Assembly (NCBI RefSeq): GCF_000744095.1 | Contig: NZ_JQLI01000001.1 | Coordinates: 2,294,001-2,358,000 of the forward strand | DNA: 64,000 nucleotides | Direction of reading: 5' to 3' | Source of the DNA: Cupriavidus necator A5-1 | GTDB taxonomy: Bacteria; Pseudomonadota; Gammaproteobacteria; Burkholderiales; Burkholderiaceae | In this document: piece after piece, positions 26,832 to 35,280 of the stretch | Layout: the number at the start of each line of letters is the position of its first letter | Position numbering within the stretch: position 1 is the first letter of the stretch | Made by a program: the position numbers and the translations under genes | The notes under the pieces: model-generated | What the model was told of the DNA's origin: nothing | What the model saw: the letters and a program-made list of their open reading frames with translations, nothing else | The model's database searches: none

Positions 26832-27362
26832 TTAGTTGGCCGCGCCCTTCTCGCCCTTCTCGCCCTTCGCGCCGGCCTTGCCTGGCTTGCGCTTGAGCAA
26901 ATCCTCGACGTCGACGAAGGAGTTGCCTATCAGCGGCTTGGCGTCGGCCTGCGGCACATGGCATTGCGTGCAGAAATAGCGGCGCGGCGACACGTCGGCC
27001 AGCACATTGTTGTCGCGGTCCATGTAATGCGTGATGCTGACCGGGATCGCCTGGGTCTCTTCGGTGCGCGTGCGCGCGTGGCAGAACATGCAGCGGTTGA
27101 AGTCCTTGTCCAGCTGGTAGCCGTCGATCTTGTGCGGGATCGTGGGCGGCTGCATGCTGTAGTTGCGGGTGCGGCGGATGTCCTTGTTCTCGGTCGGGTA
27201 GAGCAGCGGCGCCTTGGCCTCGTTGCCGATGGCGGTGGGGCCGCGCATCGCGTCGACCAGGCCCTGCGCGCGTGCGGGTGTGCCTCCCGGCAGCAGCGCG
27301 AGCAGCGCCAGCAGCAGCGTGTGCAGGGCCAGCAGGCGGGTCCAGGATCGGCTCGGCTTCAT
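26832..27362 (-). CDS. napB: Periplasmic nitrate reductase diheme cytochrome subunit NapB
   Basis: Small electron-transfer subunit of periplasmic nitrate reductase. A signal peptide ends near residue 32 (P-A-R-A-Q) and two haem sites lie at 91-95 (CMFCH) and 131-135 (CTQCH), as in other NapB proteins. The C-terminus is a low-complexity Lys/Gly/Glu tail (repeats of G-E-K-G). It receives electrons from NapC and depends on the Ccm system encoded downstream for haem attachment. Confidence 0.96.
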   Translation of the reverse strand: MKPSRSWTRLLALHTLLLALLALLPGGTPARAQGLVDAMRGPTAIGNEAKAPLLYPTENKDIRRTRNYSMQPPTIPHKIDGYQLDKDFNRCMFCHARTRTEETQAIPVSITHYMDRDNNVLADVSPRRYFCTQCHVPQADAKPLIGNSFVDVEDLLKRKPGKAGAKGEKGEKGAAN

Positions 27363-27387
27363 GGCGTCTCCCTCTGGATTGGCGGCG

Positions 27388-29883
27388 CTAGACCTTGACG
27401 ATCTTGACCGCGCACTTCTTGAAGTCGGTCTGCAGCGAGATCGGGCAGGTCGCGTCCAGCGTCACCTTGTTGATCAGCTGGCTGGCATCGAACCACGGCA
27501 CGAATACCAGCCCGCGCGGCGGTGCGTCGCGCCCGCGGGTTTCCACGCGCGAACGCATGCGGCCGCGCCGCGACACCACTTCCACTTCCACGCCGCGGCG
27601 CAGGCCCATCGCCTTGGCGTCGTCCGGATGCATGAACACCACCGCGTTAGGGAAGGCGCGATACAGCTCGGGCACGCGCCGCGTCATCGAGCCGGAATGC
27701 CAGTGCTCCAGCACGCGGCCGGTGGCCAGCCAGAACGGGTATTCCTTGTCTGGCGATTCGGCGGCCGGCTCGTAGGGCAGGGCAAAGATCACCGCCTTGC
27801 CGTCGGGATTGCCGTAAAACTGGAAGCCGGTGCCGGCCTTGACGTAGGGGTCGCTGCCTTCGCGGTAGCGCCAGCGGGTTTCCTTGCCGTTGACGACAGG
27901 CCAGCGCAGGCCGCGGGCCTCGTGGTAGGCGTCGAACGGCGCCAGGTCATGGCCGTGGCCGCGGCCGAAGGTCGCATATTCTTCGAAGAGACCCTTCTGC
28001 ACGTAGAAGCCAAAGGCCTTGGCTTCGGCGTTGTTGTATTCGGCGTTGACTTCCTTGAGCGGGAACTTGTCGACCTGGCCGTTGCGATAGAGCACGTCGA
28101 ACAGGGTCTTGCCGCGGTATTCGGGCTTCTTGGCGATCAGGTCCGCGGGCCAGACGTCCTCGACCTTGAAGCGCTTGGAGAATTCCATCAGCTGCCACAG
28201 GTCGGAGCGCGCGTCGCCCGGCGCATCGACCAGCTGGTGCCAGAACTGGGTGCGGCGCTCGGCATTGCCGTAGGCGCCTTCCTTCTCGACCCACATCGCG
28301 CTGGGCAGGATCAGGTCGGCGGCCAGCGCGGTCACAGTGGGGTAGGCGTCCGACACCACCACGAAGTTCTCGGGATTGCGGTAGCCCGGCAGACCTTCTT
28401 CCATCAGGTTGGCCGCGGCCTGCATGTTGTTGTTGACCTGCACCCAGTAGGCATTGAGCTTGCCGTCCTTGAGCATGCGGTTCTGCAGCACGGCGTGATA
28501 GCCCGGCTTGTCGGGGATGGTGCCGGCGGGCAGCTTCCAGATGCGCTCGGCCTCTTCGCGGTGCTTGGGGTTGGTCACCACCATGTCGGCCGGCAGCCGG
28601 TGCGAGAAGGTGCCGACCTCGCGCGCGGTGCCGCAGGCCGACGGCTGCCCCGTCAGGGAGAACGGGCTGTTGCCCGGCGTGGCGATCTTGCCGGTCAGCA
28701 GGTGCAGGTTGTAGACCATGTTGTTGGCCCAGGTCCCGCGCGTATGCTGGTTGAAGCCCATGGTCCACAGCGACATCACCTTGACGTTGGGGTCGGCGTA
28801 GAGCTCGGCCAACTGGTCGAGCTTGGCCTTGGGCACGCCCGACAGCTTGCTGACGTAGTCGGCATCGTACTTGGCGACAAAGCGCGCAAAGTCGTCAAAG
28901 GTGATCGGCTTCGCTGCACCCGGGTCGGCAGCGTTCTTGGCGGCCTTCTGCAGCGGATGCTCCGGGCGCAGGCCGTAGCCGATCTCCGTCACGCCTTCCT
29001 TGAACACGGTGTGCTTGTTGACGAAGTCCTTGTTGACCTTGTTGTTCTTGATGATGTAGTGGGCGATGTAGTTCATCATCGCCAGGTCGGTCTGCGGCTT
29101 GAAGATGACCGGGATGTCGGCCAGGTCGAAGCAGCGGTGCGTGAAGGTGGACAGCACGGCCACGCGCGTCTTGGGGTAGCTCAGGCGCCGGTCGGTGATG
29201 CGGGTCCAGAGGATCGGGTGCATCTCGGCCATGTTGGCGCCCCACAGCACGAAGGCGTCGGCGGCCTCGAAGTCGTCATAGCAGCCCATCGGCTCGTCCA
29301 TGCCGAAGGTGCGCATGAAGCCGGCCACGGCGGACGCCATGCAATGGCGTGCGTTGGGATCGATATTGTTGGAGCGGAAGCCCGCCTTGTAGAGCTTGGA
29401 CGCGGCATAGCCTTCCCACACCGTCCATTGGCCGGAGCCGAACATGCCCACGGCGGTGGGGCCCTTTTCCTTGAGCACGCGCTTGAACTGGCGTTCCATC
29501 TCGTCGAAGGCGCGCTCCCACGTGACCGGGGCGAATTCGCCGTTCTTGTCGTACTTGCCGTTCTTCATGCGCAGCAGCGGCCTGGTCAGCCGGTCCTGCC
29601 CGTACATGATTTTCGACAGGAAGTAGCCCTTGACGCAGTTCAGGCCCTTGTTGACCTCGGCCTGCGGGTCGCCCTGCGTGGCCACCACCTTGTTGTCCTT
29701 GACCGCCACGGTCACGCCGCAGCCGGTGCCGCAGAAGCGGCAGGGGGCCTTGGACCACTTGAGCTTCGTCATGTCGCTGTCGGTGACGAAGTTGGCGGCC
29801 CCGGCCGGCAGCGTCACGCCGGCCACCGACGCCGTCGCGGCGACGGCGGTCTGCTTGATGAAATCACGACGAGAGAGTTTCAT
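27388..29883 (-). CDS. napA: Periplasmic nitrate reductase catalytic subunit NapA
   Basis: Molybdopterin-guanine-dinucleotide enzyme reducing nitrate to nitrite in the periplasm. The 831-residue precursor starts with a Tat signal (S-R-R-D-F-I-K-Q), then a 4Fe-4S site (Cys48, Cys51, Cys55, Cys83) and the Mo-ligating Cys181 in [10 protein letters not shown]-terminal dinucleotide-binding segments are intact. The start overlaps napD by 20 bases, consistent with coupled synthesis of the enzyme and its Tat-signal chaperone. Confidence 0.98.
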   Translation of the reverse strand: MKLSRRDFIKQTAVAATASVAGVTLPAGAANFVTDSDMTKLKWSKAPCRFCGTGCGVTVAVKDNKVVATQGDPQAEVNKGLNCVKGYFLSKIMYGQDRLTRPLLRMKNGKYDKNGEFAPVTWERAFDEMERQFKRVLKEKGPTAVGMFGSGQWTVWEGYAASKLYKAGFRSNNIDPNARHCMASAVAGFMRTFGMDEPMGCYDDFEAADAFVLWGANMAEMHPILWTRITDRRLSYPKTRVAVLSTFTHRCFDLADIPVIFKPQTDLAMMNYIAHYIIKNNKVNKDFVNKHTVFKEGVTEIGYGLRPEHPLQKAAKNAADPGAAKPITFDDFARFVAKYDADYVSKLSGVPKAKLDQLAELYADPNVKVMSLWTMGFNQHTRGTWANNMVYNLHLLTGKIATPGNSPFSLTGQPSACGTAREVGTFSHRLPADMVVTNPKHREEAERIWKLPAGTIPDKPGYHAVLQNRMLKDGKLNAYWVQVNNNMQAAANLMEEGLPGYRNPENFVVVSDAYPTVTALAADLILPSAMWVEKEGAYGNAERRTQFWHQLVDAPGDARSDLWQLMEFSKRFKVEDVWPADLIAKKPEYRGKTLFDVLYRNGQVDKFPLKEVNAEYNNAEAKAFGFYVQKGLFEEYATFGRGHGHDLAPFDAYHEARGLRWPVVNGKETRWRYREGSDPYVKAGTGFQFYGNPDGKAVIFALPYEPAAESPDKEYPFWLATGRVLEHWHSGSMTRRVPELYRAFPNAVVFMHPDDAKAMGLRRGVEVEVVSRRGRMRSRVETRGRDAPPRGLVFVPWFDASQLINKVTLDATCPISLQTDFKKCAVKIVKV

Positions 29884-30202
29884 CGTTCATCTCCTCGTTC
29901 ATCGCCTCGGCGTCCTCGTTGTGCTGATAGACGAGCGCGGCGGACAGCACGCCCTCGAGCTGGTGCAGATAGGTCAGGTGTGCGGCGATGGCGCGGGAGG
30001 AGGGAGCTTCGACGGTGACGATCAGCTTGCCGGTATCGCTGGCGGCGTGGACTTCGGCGCCGGTGATGGCCTCGATCGCGGTGCGCACGCGCGCCAGGCT
30101 GGCGGGCAGTGCATGCACGACGACGCCGGCGATATGCCACTCGTCGCCGGCCGCGACCGGCCGGATCGGCTGGATGGGGATGGCACGTCTTGCCGCGGGC
30201 AT
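29864..30202 (-). CDS. napD: NapA signal-peptide chaperone NapD
   Basis: Cytoplasmic chaperone that binds the NapA Tat signal and delays export until cofactor insertion. The 112-residue product has the ferredoxin-like NapD fold pattern ([12 protein letters not shown] near residue 22, and T-G-K-L-I-V-T-V-E near 58) plus an acidic C-terminal tail. The ATG at 30202 follows GGAG at 7 bases and is preferred to a TTG two codons upstream. Confidence 0.93.
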   Translation of the reverse strand: MPAARRAIPIQPIRPVAAGDEWHIAGVVVHALPASLARVRTAIEAITGAEVHAASDTGKLIVTVEAPSSRAIAAHLTYLHQLEGVLSAALVYQHNEDAEAMNEEMNDETLSS

Positions 30203-30300
30203 GTGCAAGCTCCGGTTCTATGCCGTTTCAGTCTGTGCTGCAGCATTTTTTTTATCTGGCAATCCCGCGCGGGCGGGTAATGCTCGATGTCTCAATGCGC

Positions 30301-30468
30301 TCAATGCGATGGCGGGCCGCTGACCAGCTGGGTCATCCAGACAATGAACCCATAGCCTGCCACAATGATGACCGACAGCACCGGCACCATCACGGCGGTC
30401 AGGAACAGGAAGCTGCGCAGTTCTTCCCTCTTGCGCTGCGGATCGTGGACTTCCCCGGTTTCCATCAT
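30301..30468 (-). CDS. napE: Nitrate reductase small membrane protein NapE
   Basis: A 55-residue single-span membrane protein with a charged N-terminus (QRKREELRSF), the E-L-R-S-F-L-F-L-T-A-V pattern and one hydrophobic segment ending in G-F-I-V-W-M-T-Q-L-V, as in NapE proteins of other proteobacteria. Its biochemical role is unknown. The ATGATG pair at 30468/30465 gives two equivalent starts. First gene of the nap-ccm block. Confidence 0.88.
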   Translation of the reverse strand: MMETGEVHDPQRKREELRSFLFLTAVMVPVLSVIIVAGYGFIVWMTQLVSGPPSH

Positions 30469-30521
30469 GGCTTGAAGTAATCGGCGAGCGTGGTCAGGCA
30501 AGGCACCTGATGCGTTACCCA

Positions 30522-30550
30522 ATTAAAGGTAGCGGGAACCAAGGTGTCAA
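30522..30550 (-). promoter_or_regulatory. Near-consensus sigma-70 promoter of the nap-ccm block
   Basis: On the minus strand TTGACA (30550-30545) is followed by 17 bases and TTTAAT (30527-30522), an almost ideal housekeeping promoter ending about 53 bases before napE. No TTGAT-N4-ATCAA FNR-type box was found beside it. Confidence 0.7.
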
Positions 30551-30581
30551 GACTGCACTCGCGAAGGCGGCGTACGGCGGC

Positions 30582-30764
30582 TTACGGTAGGCCGCGTGCG
30601 CGTGCCAGGGCGGCGGCCTCAGTGCGGCAGTGGGCGCCCAGCCTGGCTTGGATGCGCCGCAGGTGAGACTTGACGGTCAGCGCGGACAGGAACCGTTTCT
30701 GTGCGATCACCCGATTGCGGTAATTGACAGCGAATCGCGTCGAATGGCGGCGGTAGGCACCCAT
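30582..30764 (-). pseudogene. C-terminal remnant of a LuxR-type regulator
   Basis: The frame encodes the second half of a LuxR helix-turn-helix: recognition helix L-T-V-K-S-H-L-R-R-I-Q-A-R-L-G and the tail R-T-E-A-A-A-L-A-R-A-R-G-L-P before a normal TAA stop. The sensor or AAA part that should precede it (hundreds of residues) is missing, and the upstream codons (about the first 20) match nothing I recognise. It is best read as a deletion remnant; a stand-alone 60-residue protein is unlikely. Confidence 0.6.
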
Positions 30765-30796
30765 GCACCGACCCTGCCCGCCGCCGCGTGCTGCGC

Positions 30797-31150
30797 TTAC
30801 TGGTAGGTGACCTCCATCACGTAGCCGCCCGGCACCTCGCGCGCGCCCGTGCGCGACCGGTCAGGCACCGTCTCGATGTGTAGCTGCGCGATGCCGATGC
30901 GGGCCGGCCGCGTCAGGCGCGGCGGCAGCGGGAGCGGGGCCGCGTGGGGCCCTCCCGAAGGCTGGAGGCAGGTGGCCTGCACCTGGCCCGCGTCCGGCCT
31001 GAAGCCGCATGTCGGATTGGCGATTGCGCCCTGGAAAGTGATGGTGCCGGTCTGCGCCGCGGCCATGCCGCTCGCCACAGCCAGCAGGCTTGCCCCGATC
31101 AGCCGGCCGGCAATCCCGGCAGCCCCCAAGCTCCGTTCCAGCGATTCCAT
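30797..31150 (-). CDS. Exported fimbrial-subunit-like protein, short
   Basis: A 117-residue precursor with a signal peptide to about residue 32 (ASGMAAAQ) and then T-G-T-I-T-F-Q-G-A-I-A-N-P-T-C, the typical beginning of type 1-fimbria-family subunits in which the Cys forms a disulfide with a later one (Cys81 here). The chain is shorter than usual subunits (about 150-180) and no chaperone/usher genes adjoin it. It may be a stand-alone adhesin-like protein or a degenerate subunit. The C-terminus G-G-Y-V-M-E-V-T-Y-Q retains a donor-strand-like pattern. Confidence 0.6.
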   Translation of the reverse strand: MESLERSLGAAGIAGRLIGASLLAVASGMAAAQTGTITFQGAIANPTCGFRPDAGQVQATCLQPSGGPHAAPLPLPPRLTRPARIGIAQLHIETVPDRSRTGAREVPGGYVMEVTYQ

Positions 31151-31370
31151 GTCTTCACCCCTTTGTCAGTGTGGTGCGTTGCATGCCGCCAGGGAACACC
31201 TTGCACATCGCGCGCCTAGACGGGTTCGTGCATGGGCCACATTCATGATTGCGGCGCAATCAGAACTTTCTGAAGGGTTGTGACACTTCTGTGACTATTG
31301 AGTTGGACGGGGCCTGCGCGGCCCCCGGCAGCGCGGAAAATCCCCGGCTGCCGGCCCCGTCCTTGCCGCC

Positions 31371-32609
31371 TTATTCCGCGCTGCCCGCGCCCTGGCGCAG
31401 GATCAGCCGCGAACGGGCAAAACCCGCATGGGTGCGCAGCGCCTGCATCAGCTGGTCGGACGGCACGCGGTCCAGGTCGGTCACCACGTAGCCGGTTTGG
31501 CCGCGCGTCTGCAGGTGCTGGCCGGTGATATTGACGCTTTCCTGCGCCAGCAGCGTGTTCAGTGCCGCCAGCGCGCCCGGCGCGTTGCCGTGCACGTTGA
31601 GCAGCCGCGCCGGCGCATGCAGCGGGCCGGGATCGACCTCGGGGAAGTTCACCGCGCCGATGGTGCCGCCGGTGGCCAGGAAGTGCGCCAGCTTGGCCGC
31701 CACCTCGGTGCCGATATTCTCCTGCGCTTCCTCGGTGCTGCCGCCCACATGCGGGGTCAGCAGGACGTTGGGCATGTCCTGCAGCTCGCTGACAAAGGGA
31801 TCGTTGTTGGTCTTGGGCTCTTCCGGGAACACGTCGATGGCCGCGCCACCCAGGCGCTTCTCGCGCAGGGCGGCTGCGAGCGCGGCAATGTCGACCACGG
31901 TGCCGCGCGAGGCGTTGATCAGGATCGCGCCCGGCTTGAATGCCGACAGCACGCGCGCATCGATCATGTTGCGCGTGCGCGGGGTGGCCGGCACGTGCAG
32001 CGTGACCACCTCGGCCTGCGACACGGCTTCTTCCAGCGAACCTGCCGCGCGCGCCGAGCCGTGCGACAGCCGTGCCAGCACGTCGTAGTAGACCACGCGC
32101 ATGCCCATCGATTCAGCCAGCACGCCGACCTGCGAGCCGATATTGCCGTAGCCGATGATGGCGATGGTCTTGCCGCGCGCCTCGAACGCGCCGGCGGCGC
32201 CCTTGGCCCATTTGCCGGCGTGGGCGAGCGTGTTCTTCTCCGGGATCCGGCGCAGCAGCATCACGGCTTCAGACACCACCAGCTCGGCCACCGAGCGGGT
32301 GTTGGAGAAGGGCGCATTGAATACGGGGATGCCGGCGGCGGTGGCTGCTTCCAGGTCGACCTGCGAGGTGCCGATGCAGAAGCAGCCGATCGACAGCAGC
32401 TCGGGCGCGCTGCGGATATCGTCGGCGCGCAGGTGGGTGGCCGAGCGGATGCCGACCAGGTCATGGCTGGCCAGCACCTGGCGCAGCTCGCTGCCGGCCA
32501 GGGCGCCGGTACGGCGCTCGACCTGCAGGCCGGCTTCGGTGAGTCGGGCGGTGGCGCTCTGGTGGATGTTCTCGAGCAGGATCGCAGTGGTCACGTTCGT
32601 TTTCCGCAT
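31371..32609 (-). CDS. serA: D-3-phosphoglycerate dehydrogenase
   Basis: NAD-dependent enzyme for the first step of serine synthesis. The 412-residue protein has the Rossmann motif G-Y-G-N-I-G-S near residue 145, catalytic Arg in N-A-S-R-G-T near 234, Glu in P-E-E-P and His in P-H-V-G-G-S near 291, then a C-terminal ACT domain (about 340-412) that senses serine in the short E. coli-type enzyme, whose length of 410 it matches. Start at 32609 (M-R-K-T-N-V); no clear Shine-Dalgarno precedes it. The gene stands alone. Confidence 0.93.
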   Translation of the reverse strand: MRKTNVTTAILLENIHQSATARLTEAGLQVERRTGALAGSELRQVLASHDLVGIRSATHLRADDIRSAPELLSIGCFCIGTSQVDLEAATAAGIPVFNAPFSNTRSVAELVVSEAVMLLRRIPEKNTLAHAGKWAKGAAGAFEARGKTIAIIGYGNIGSQVGVLAESMGMRVVYYDVLARLSHGSARAAGSLEEAVSQAEVVTLHVPATPRTRNMIDARVLSAFKPGAILINASRGTVVDIAALAAALREKRLGGAAIDVFPEEPKTNNDPFVSELQDMPNVLLTPHVGGSTEEAQENIGTEVAAKLAHFLATGGTIGAVNFPEVDPGPLHAPARLLNVHGNAPGALAALNTLLAQESVNITGQHLQTRGQTGYVVTDLDRVPSDQLMQALRTHAGFARSRLILRQGAGSAE

Positions 32610-32739
32610 GGAGGGGATGCGGCGGCTGCCGCATCCCCAATATTTTGCTCGCAAAACGACGCGGGGGCGGTGGAGCCCCTGCTGCCGGCAATGGCACCGG
32701 CAACGGCATCCCTGCTGTGCGCGAGCGCGGACCGCGCGC

Positions 32740-33261
32740 TCAGCGTGCCTTGCGCGCGTCGCCGCCGAGCGGATCGACGATGATCATGGTCTGGCGCAGC
32801 ACGCCCGCGTCATCGAAATAGCAGCTGAAGTGCGCGGTCTGGTAGGCCTCCTTGTACATCCGGTAGGACCATGCTTCGCGCTTCATCAGGGGGTAGTACT
32901 GGACCGGCTCTCGCGGCAGGCCGAAGCGTTCCTGGATGTCTTTCTTGGTCCAGACATTGACCTGCGCGCGGTAGATCTCGGTTTCGGTCAGCATCTGGCG
33001 ATAGCGGGTGAGCTTGCCGCTGGCGTCGAAATCCGCGGCGTAGACCTCATGGCCGAAGGGCTGTCGTGACCAGATCCAGCGGGTGGTGCCGTCGGCCAGG
33101 CGATAGGTCTCGGTAGGCTTGCCGAACGTGTCGCGCACGGCACTTTCGGGGCTGCCGATCAACTTCTGGGCGGTCTGCTCGGGTTGCAGGGTTGCGCAAG
33201 CTCCGAGCGAGCCAAGGACGAGCGCGGCCGCGCACAGGCCGCCGATTGACCGAAGCTGCAT
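32740..33261 (-). CDS. Lipoprotein of unknown function (SmpA/OmlA-like fold possible)
   Basis: A 173-residue precursor with a lipobox L-G-A-C at residues 18-21, so it is lipid-modified after signal cleavage. The mature part has a P-E-S-A-V-R-D-T-F-G-K-P-T segment resembling the G-x-P turn of SmpA/BamE-like outer-membrane lipoproteins, appearing twice (second, R-F-G-L-P-R-E-P). The internal repeat suggests two related halves. ATG at 33261 has GGGAG upstream; the longer frame start is unsupported. Function unknown. Confidence 0.78.
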   Translation of the reverse strand: MQLRSIGGLCAAALVLGSLGACATLQPEQTAQKLIGSPESAVRDTFGKPTETYRLADGTTRWIWSRQPFGHEVYAADFDASGKLTRYRQMLTETEIYRAQVNVWTKKDIQERFGLPREPVQYYPLMKREAWSYRMYKEAYQTAHFSCYFDDAGVLRQTMIIVDPLGGDARKAR

Positions 33262-33347
33262 GGCACTCTCCCGCGGGCGGCATGCCCGCATGCCATTCTC
33301 CGGCTACTCTGGCCGGCCGTGCAATAGCGTCAGCCGGCCTGGCCCGA

Positions 33348-33539
33348 TCAGCAGCGGCCCTTCTTCGCCTGGCCCGGCGGGCAGAACGATTCGTTGCCGT
33401 ACGCGTCGACGCGGCAGTTGCCCTTCTTGGCCTGCCCCGGCGGACAGCCCGGGCCGCCGCCGTAGGTGTCATAGGGGGCGACCACGCAGCCGCCGAGCAG
33501 CGCGCTACAGGCAACCAGAAGGGCCAGAGCGGATTTCAT
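33348..33539 (-). CDS. Small Cys-rich lipoprotein with CPPGQAKKG repeats
   Basis: A 63-residue precursor: signal with lipobox L-G-G-C at residues 15-18, then Gly/Tyr/Pro-rich sequence and two copies of C-P-P-G-Q-A-K-K-G-x-C (about residues 32-42 and 53-63, the last ending the protein). The two Cys pairs could form disulfides or bind metal. AAGGAG lies 8 bases upstream of ATG. No known family is recognised; it is likely an outer-membrane-attached small protein. Confidence 0.7.
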   Translation of the reverse strand: MKSALALLVACSALLGGCVVAPYDTYGGGPGCPPGQAKKGNCRVDAYGNESFCPPGQAKKGRC

Positions 33540-33753
33540 TGCATTCTCCTTGTTGTGGGGAAGGTTCTTTTGCCCCGGGAGGATAAATCGTTCTGGTGTC
33601 GTGAACTGTAAGGAATGGTGAAACCGTTGGATTCTCGCCAGCAGGCAGGGCACGGGATCCCATCCCGTCTGTTACACCCGGGTACCAAGCTAACGTTCTG
33701 CAAACACCTCCTGCGCCACTGCACCGCTACATTCGCGCCAGGAGGACATCACC

Positions 33754-34071
33754 ATGCAGAAAATCCTGGCGGCCTGCATCCTGGCGGGCATTGCAGCAAT
33801 CGGCCCCGCCACGGCCCAGGCCCGTGTGAATGTGGACATCGGCATCGGCGTGCCGGGTTATGCCGTGGCGCCGCCGCCCGTCTACTATGAACCCGCGCCC
33901 GTCTACGTGGCACCGCCCCAGCCGGTGGTGGTGGCGCCCGGCTACTACGACGACTGGCGGGAGCGTCGCGCCTGGCGCGAGCAAGAGTGGCGCGAGCGGA
34001 AATGGCGCGAGCGTGAATGGCGCGAACGGCGGCGGGAATGGCGCCGCTGGCATGAAGACCATGACGACTAA
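33754..34071 (+). CDS. Exported protein with Pro/Tyr-rich and WRER-repeat regions
   Basis: A 105-residue precursor with a signal peptide (to about residue 23, A-T-A-Q-A), a Pro/Val/Tyr-rich middle and a charged C-terminal part made of six to seven W-R-E-R/W-R-E-x units ending in H-E-D-H-D-D. AGGAGG is well placed upstream of ATG. The composition resembles YXWGXW-type and similar small envelope proteins of Burkholderiales, but no function is known. The repeats may bind nucleic acid or anionic polymers; that is speculation. Confidence 0.72.
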   Translation: MQKILAACILAGIAAIGPATAQARVNVDIGIGVPGYAVAPPPVYYEPAPVYVAPPQPVVVAPGYYDDWRERRAWREQEWRERKWREREWRERRREWRRWHEDHDD

Positions 34072-34075
34072 ATAG

Positions 34076-34100
34076 GCCACCACGGCAAATGCCGTGTGGC
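34076..34100 (+). terminator. Hairpin after the WRER-repeat gene
   Basis: GCCA-C-CACGGCA-AA-TGCCGTG-TGGC: an 11-base stem with one bulged C, 5 bases after the stop codon. There is no T-run, so termination is probable but not certain. Confidence 0.5.
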
Positions 34101-34205
34101 TCGCGGGCCACAATGCGTCCCCGTTCGACCCTGGCCCTTCAGGATTCGGCACACCTTGCCGTTGTACAGGCACGTCGCCAACCCAGCCACCGCGAGCCCG
34201 GCCAC

Positions 34206-35252
34206 ATGACCAGCCCAGACCAGTCGCAGATTACCCTCCAGGCCGCCTTCCTGCGGCACGCGGAATCCCTTGCCCCGCCCAACCGCGTCTTCGGCGACGA
34301 TGACAGCGCCGTGTACCGGACGCTGCTGGAATCGACCAAGGCCATCCCCTGGAAGATCGACTGGGCCACGATGGCGTTCGCCTATATCGGCCCGCAGATC
34401 GAAGCGCTGCTGGGCTGGGAACCGTCGAGCTGGAAGACCGTCAACGACTGGGCCGAGCGCATGCACCCGGACGACCGCGACGCGGTGGTCAGTTTCTGCG
34501 TGGCGCAGTCGCAGGCTGGCACCGACCATGAGGCCGACTACCGCGCGCTGACCCGCGACGGCGGCTACGTCTGGCTGCGCGACGTGGTGCACGTGGTGCG
34601 CAACGCGCAGGGCGGCGTCGATTCGCTGATCGGCTTTATGTTCGACATCAGCGAACGCAAGCGCACCGATCAGGAGCTGGCGCGGCTGCAGAAAGAGCTG
34701 GAGGACCTGTCGTTCCGCGACAGCCTGACCGGCGTTGGCAACCGCCGCCTGTTCGACCGTGCGATGGAGCGCGAGTGGGTGGCCGGCCAGGCTTCGGGCA
34801 AGCCGCTGTCGCTGATCCTGGTCGATATCGACTTCTTCAAGTCTTACAACGATTACTACGGCCACCTGCAAGGCGATGAATGCCTAAAGCGCATTGCCGG
34901 CCTGCTGCAGGAGGCCGCCGGGCCGGAGGTGTTCCTGGCCCGCTTCGGCGGCGAGGAATTCGTCATGGTGCTGCCCGACACCGACGCCGAGACCGCGGTG
35001 CGCACCGCCGAGCGCTGCCGCGCGCTGATCGCCGGCCAGGCGATCGCGCACGTGCGCTCGCCGTACAACCAGTGCGTGACGGCAAGCTTTGGCATCGGCA
35101 CCATCGTGCCGGGCGAGCACGACGAGGCGTCGGCATTCATCAACCTCACGGACGCGCAGCTGTATCACGCCAAGGACAACGGCCGCAACCGCATCGCCGC
35201 GGTGGATCGTGCGGGGATGCGGGGCGAGGCGTTCAAGGTGCATTCGCGCTGA
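34206..35252 (+). CDS. PAS-GGDEF diguanylate cyclase
   Basis: Cytoplasmic signalling enzyme of 348 residues that would make cyclic di-GMP from two GTP. A PAS fold with PAC tail covers about residues 45-152 (W-K-I-D-W-A-T and H-P-D-D-R, then G-F-M-F-D-I-S-E-R-K), followed by a short helix and the GGDEF domain (about 165-335) with active motif G-G-E-E-F at 248-252 and D-x-L-T-G-x-x-N-R-R. The residues preceding the motif (A-G-P-E-V-F-L-A-R-F) lack the R-x-x-D product-inhibition site. No membrane segment is seen. ATG at 34206 is chosen because the preceding open frame resembles no domain. Confidence 0.9.
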   Translation: MTSPDQSQITLQAAFLRHAESLAPPNRVFGDDDSAVYRTLLESTKAIPWKIDWATMAFAYIGPQIEALLGWEPSSWKTVNDWAERMHPDDRDAVVSFCVAQSQAGTDHEADYRALTRDGGYVWLRDVVHVVRNAQGGVDSLIGFMFDISERKRTDQELARLQKELEDLSFRDSLTGVGNRRLFDRAMEREWVAGQASGKPLSLILVDIDFFKSYNDYYGHLQGDECLKRIAGLLQEAAGPEVFLARFGGEEFVMVLPDTDAETAVRTAERCRALIAGQAIAHVRSPYNQCVTASFGIGTIVPGEHDEASAFINLTDAQLYHAKDNGRNRIAAVDRAGMRGEAFKVHSR

Positions 35253-35280
35253 GGGTGGCGCGCTGCGGCGGGGCAGGGCG

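Noticed and set aside
27214..30018. Long plus-strand open frame of 934 codons opposite napA
   Set aside because: Antisense shadow of napA/napB: composition is His/Arg/Val-rich without any domain pattern, and the minus strand carries all NapA and NapB motifs.
30469..30580. FNR-type anaerobic control site before napE
   Set aside because: No TTGAT-N4-ATCAA or close variant was found; only a housekeeping-type promoter is visible.
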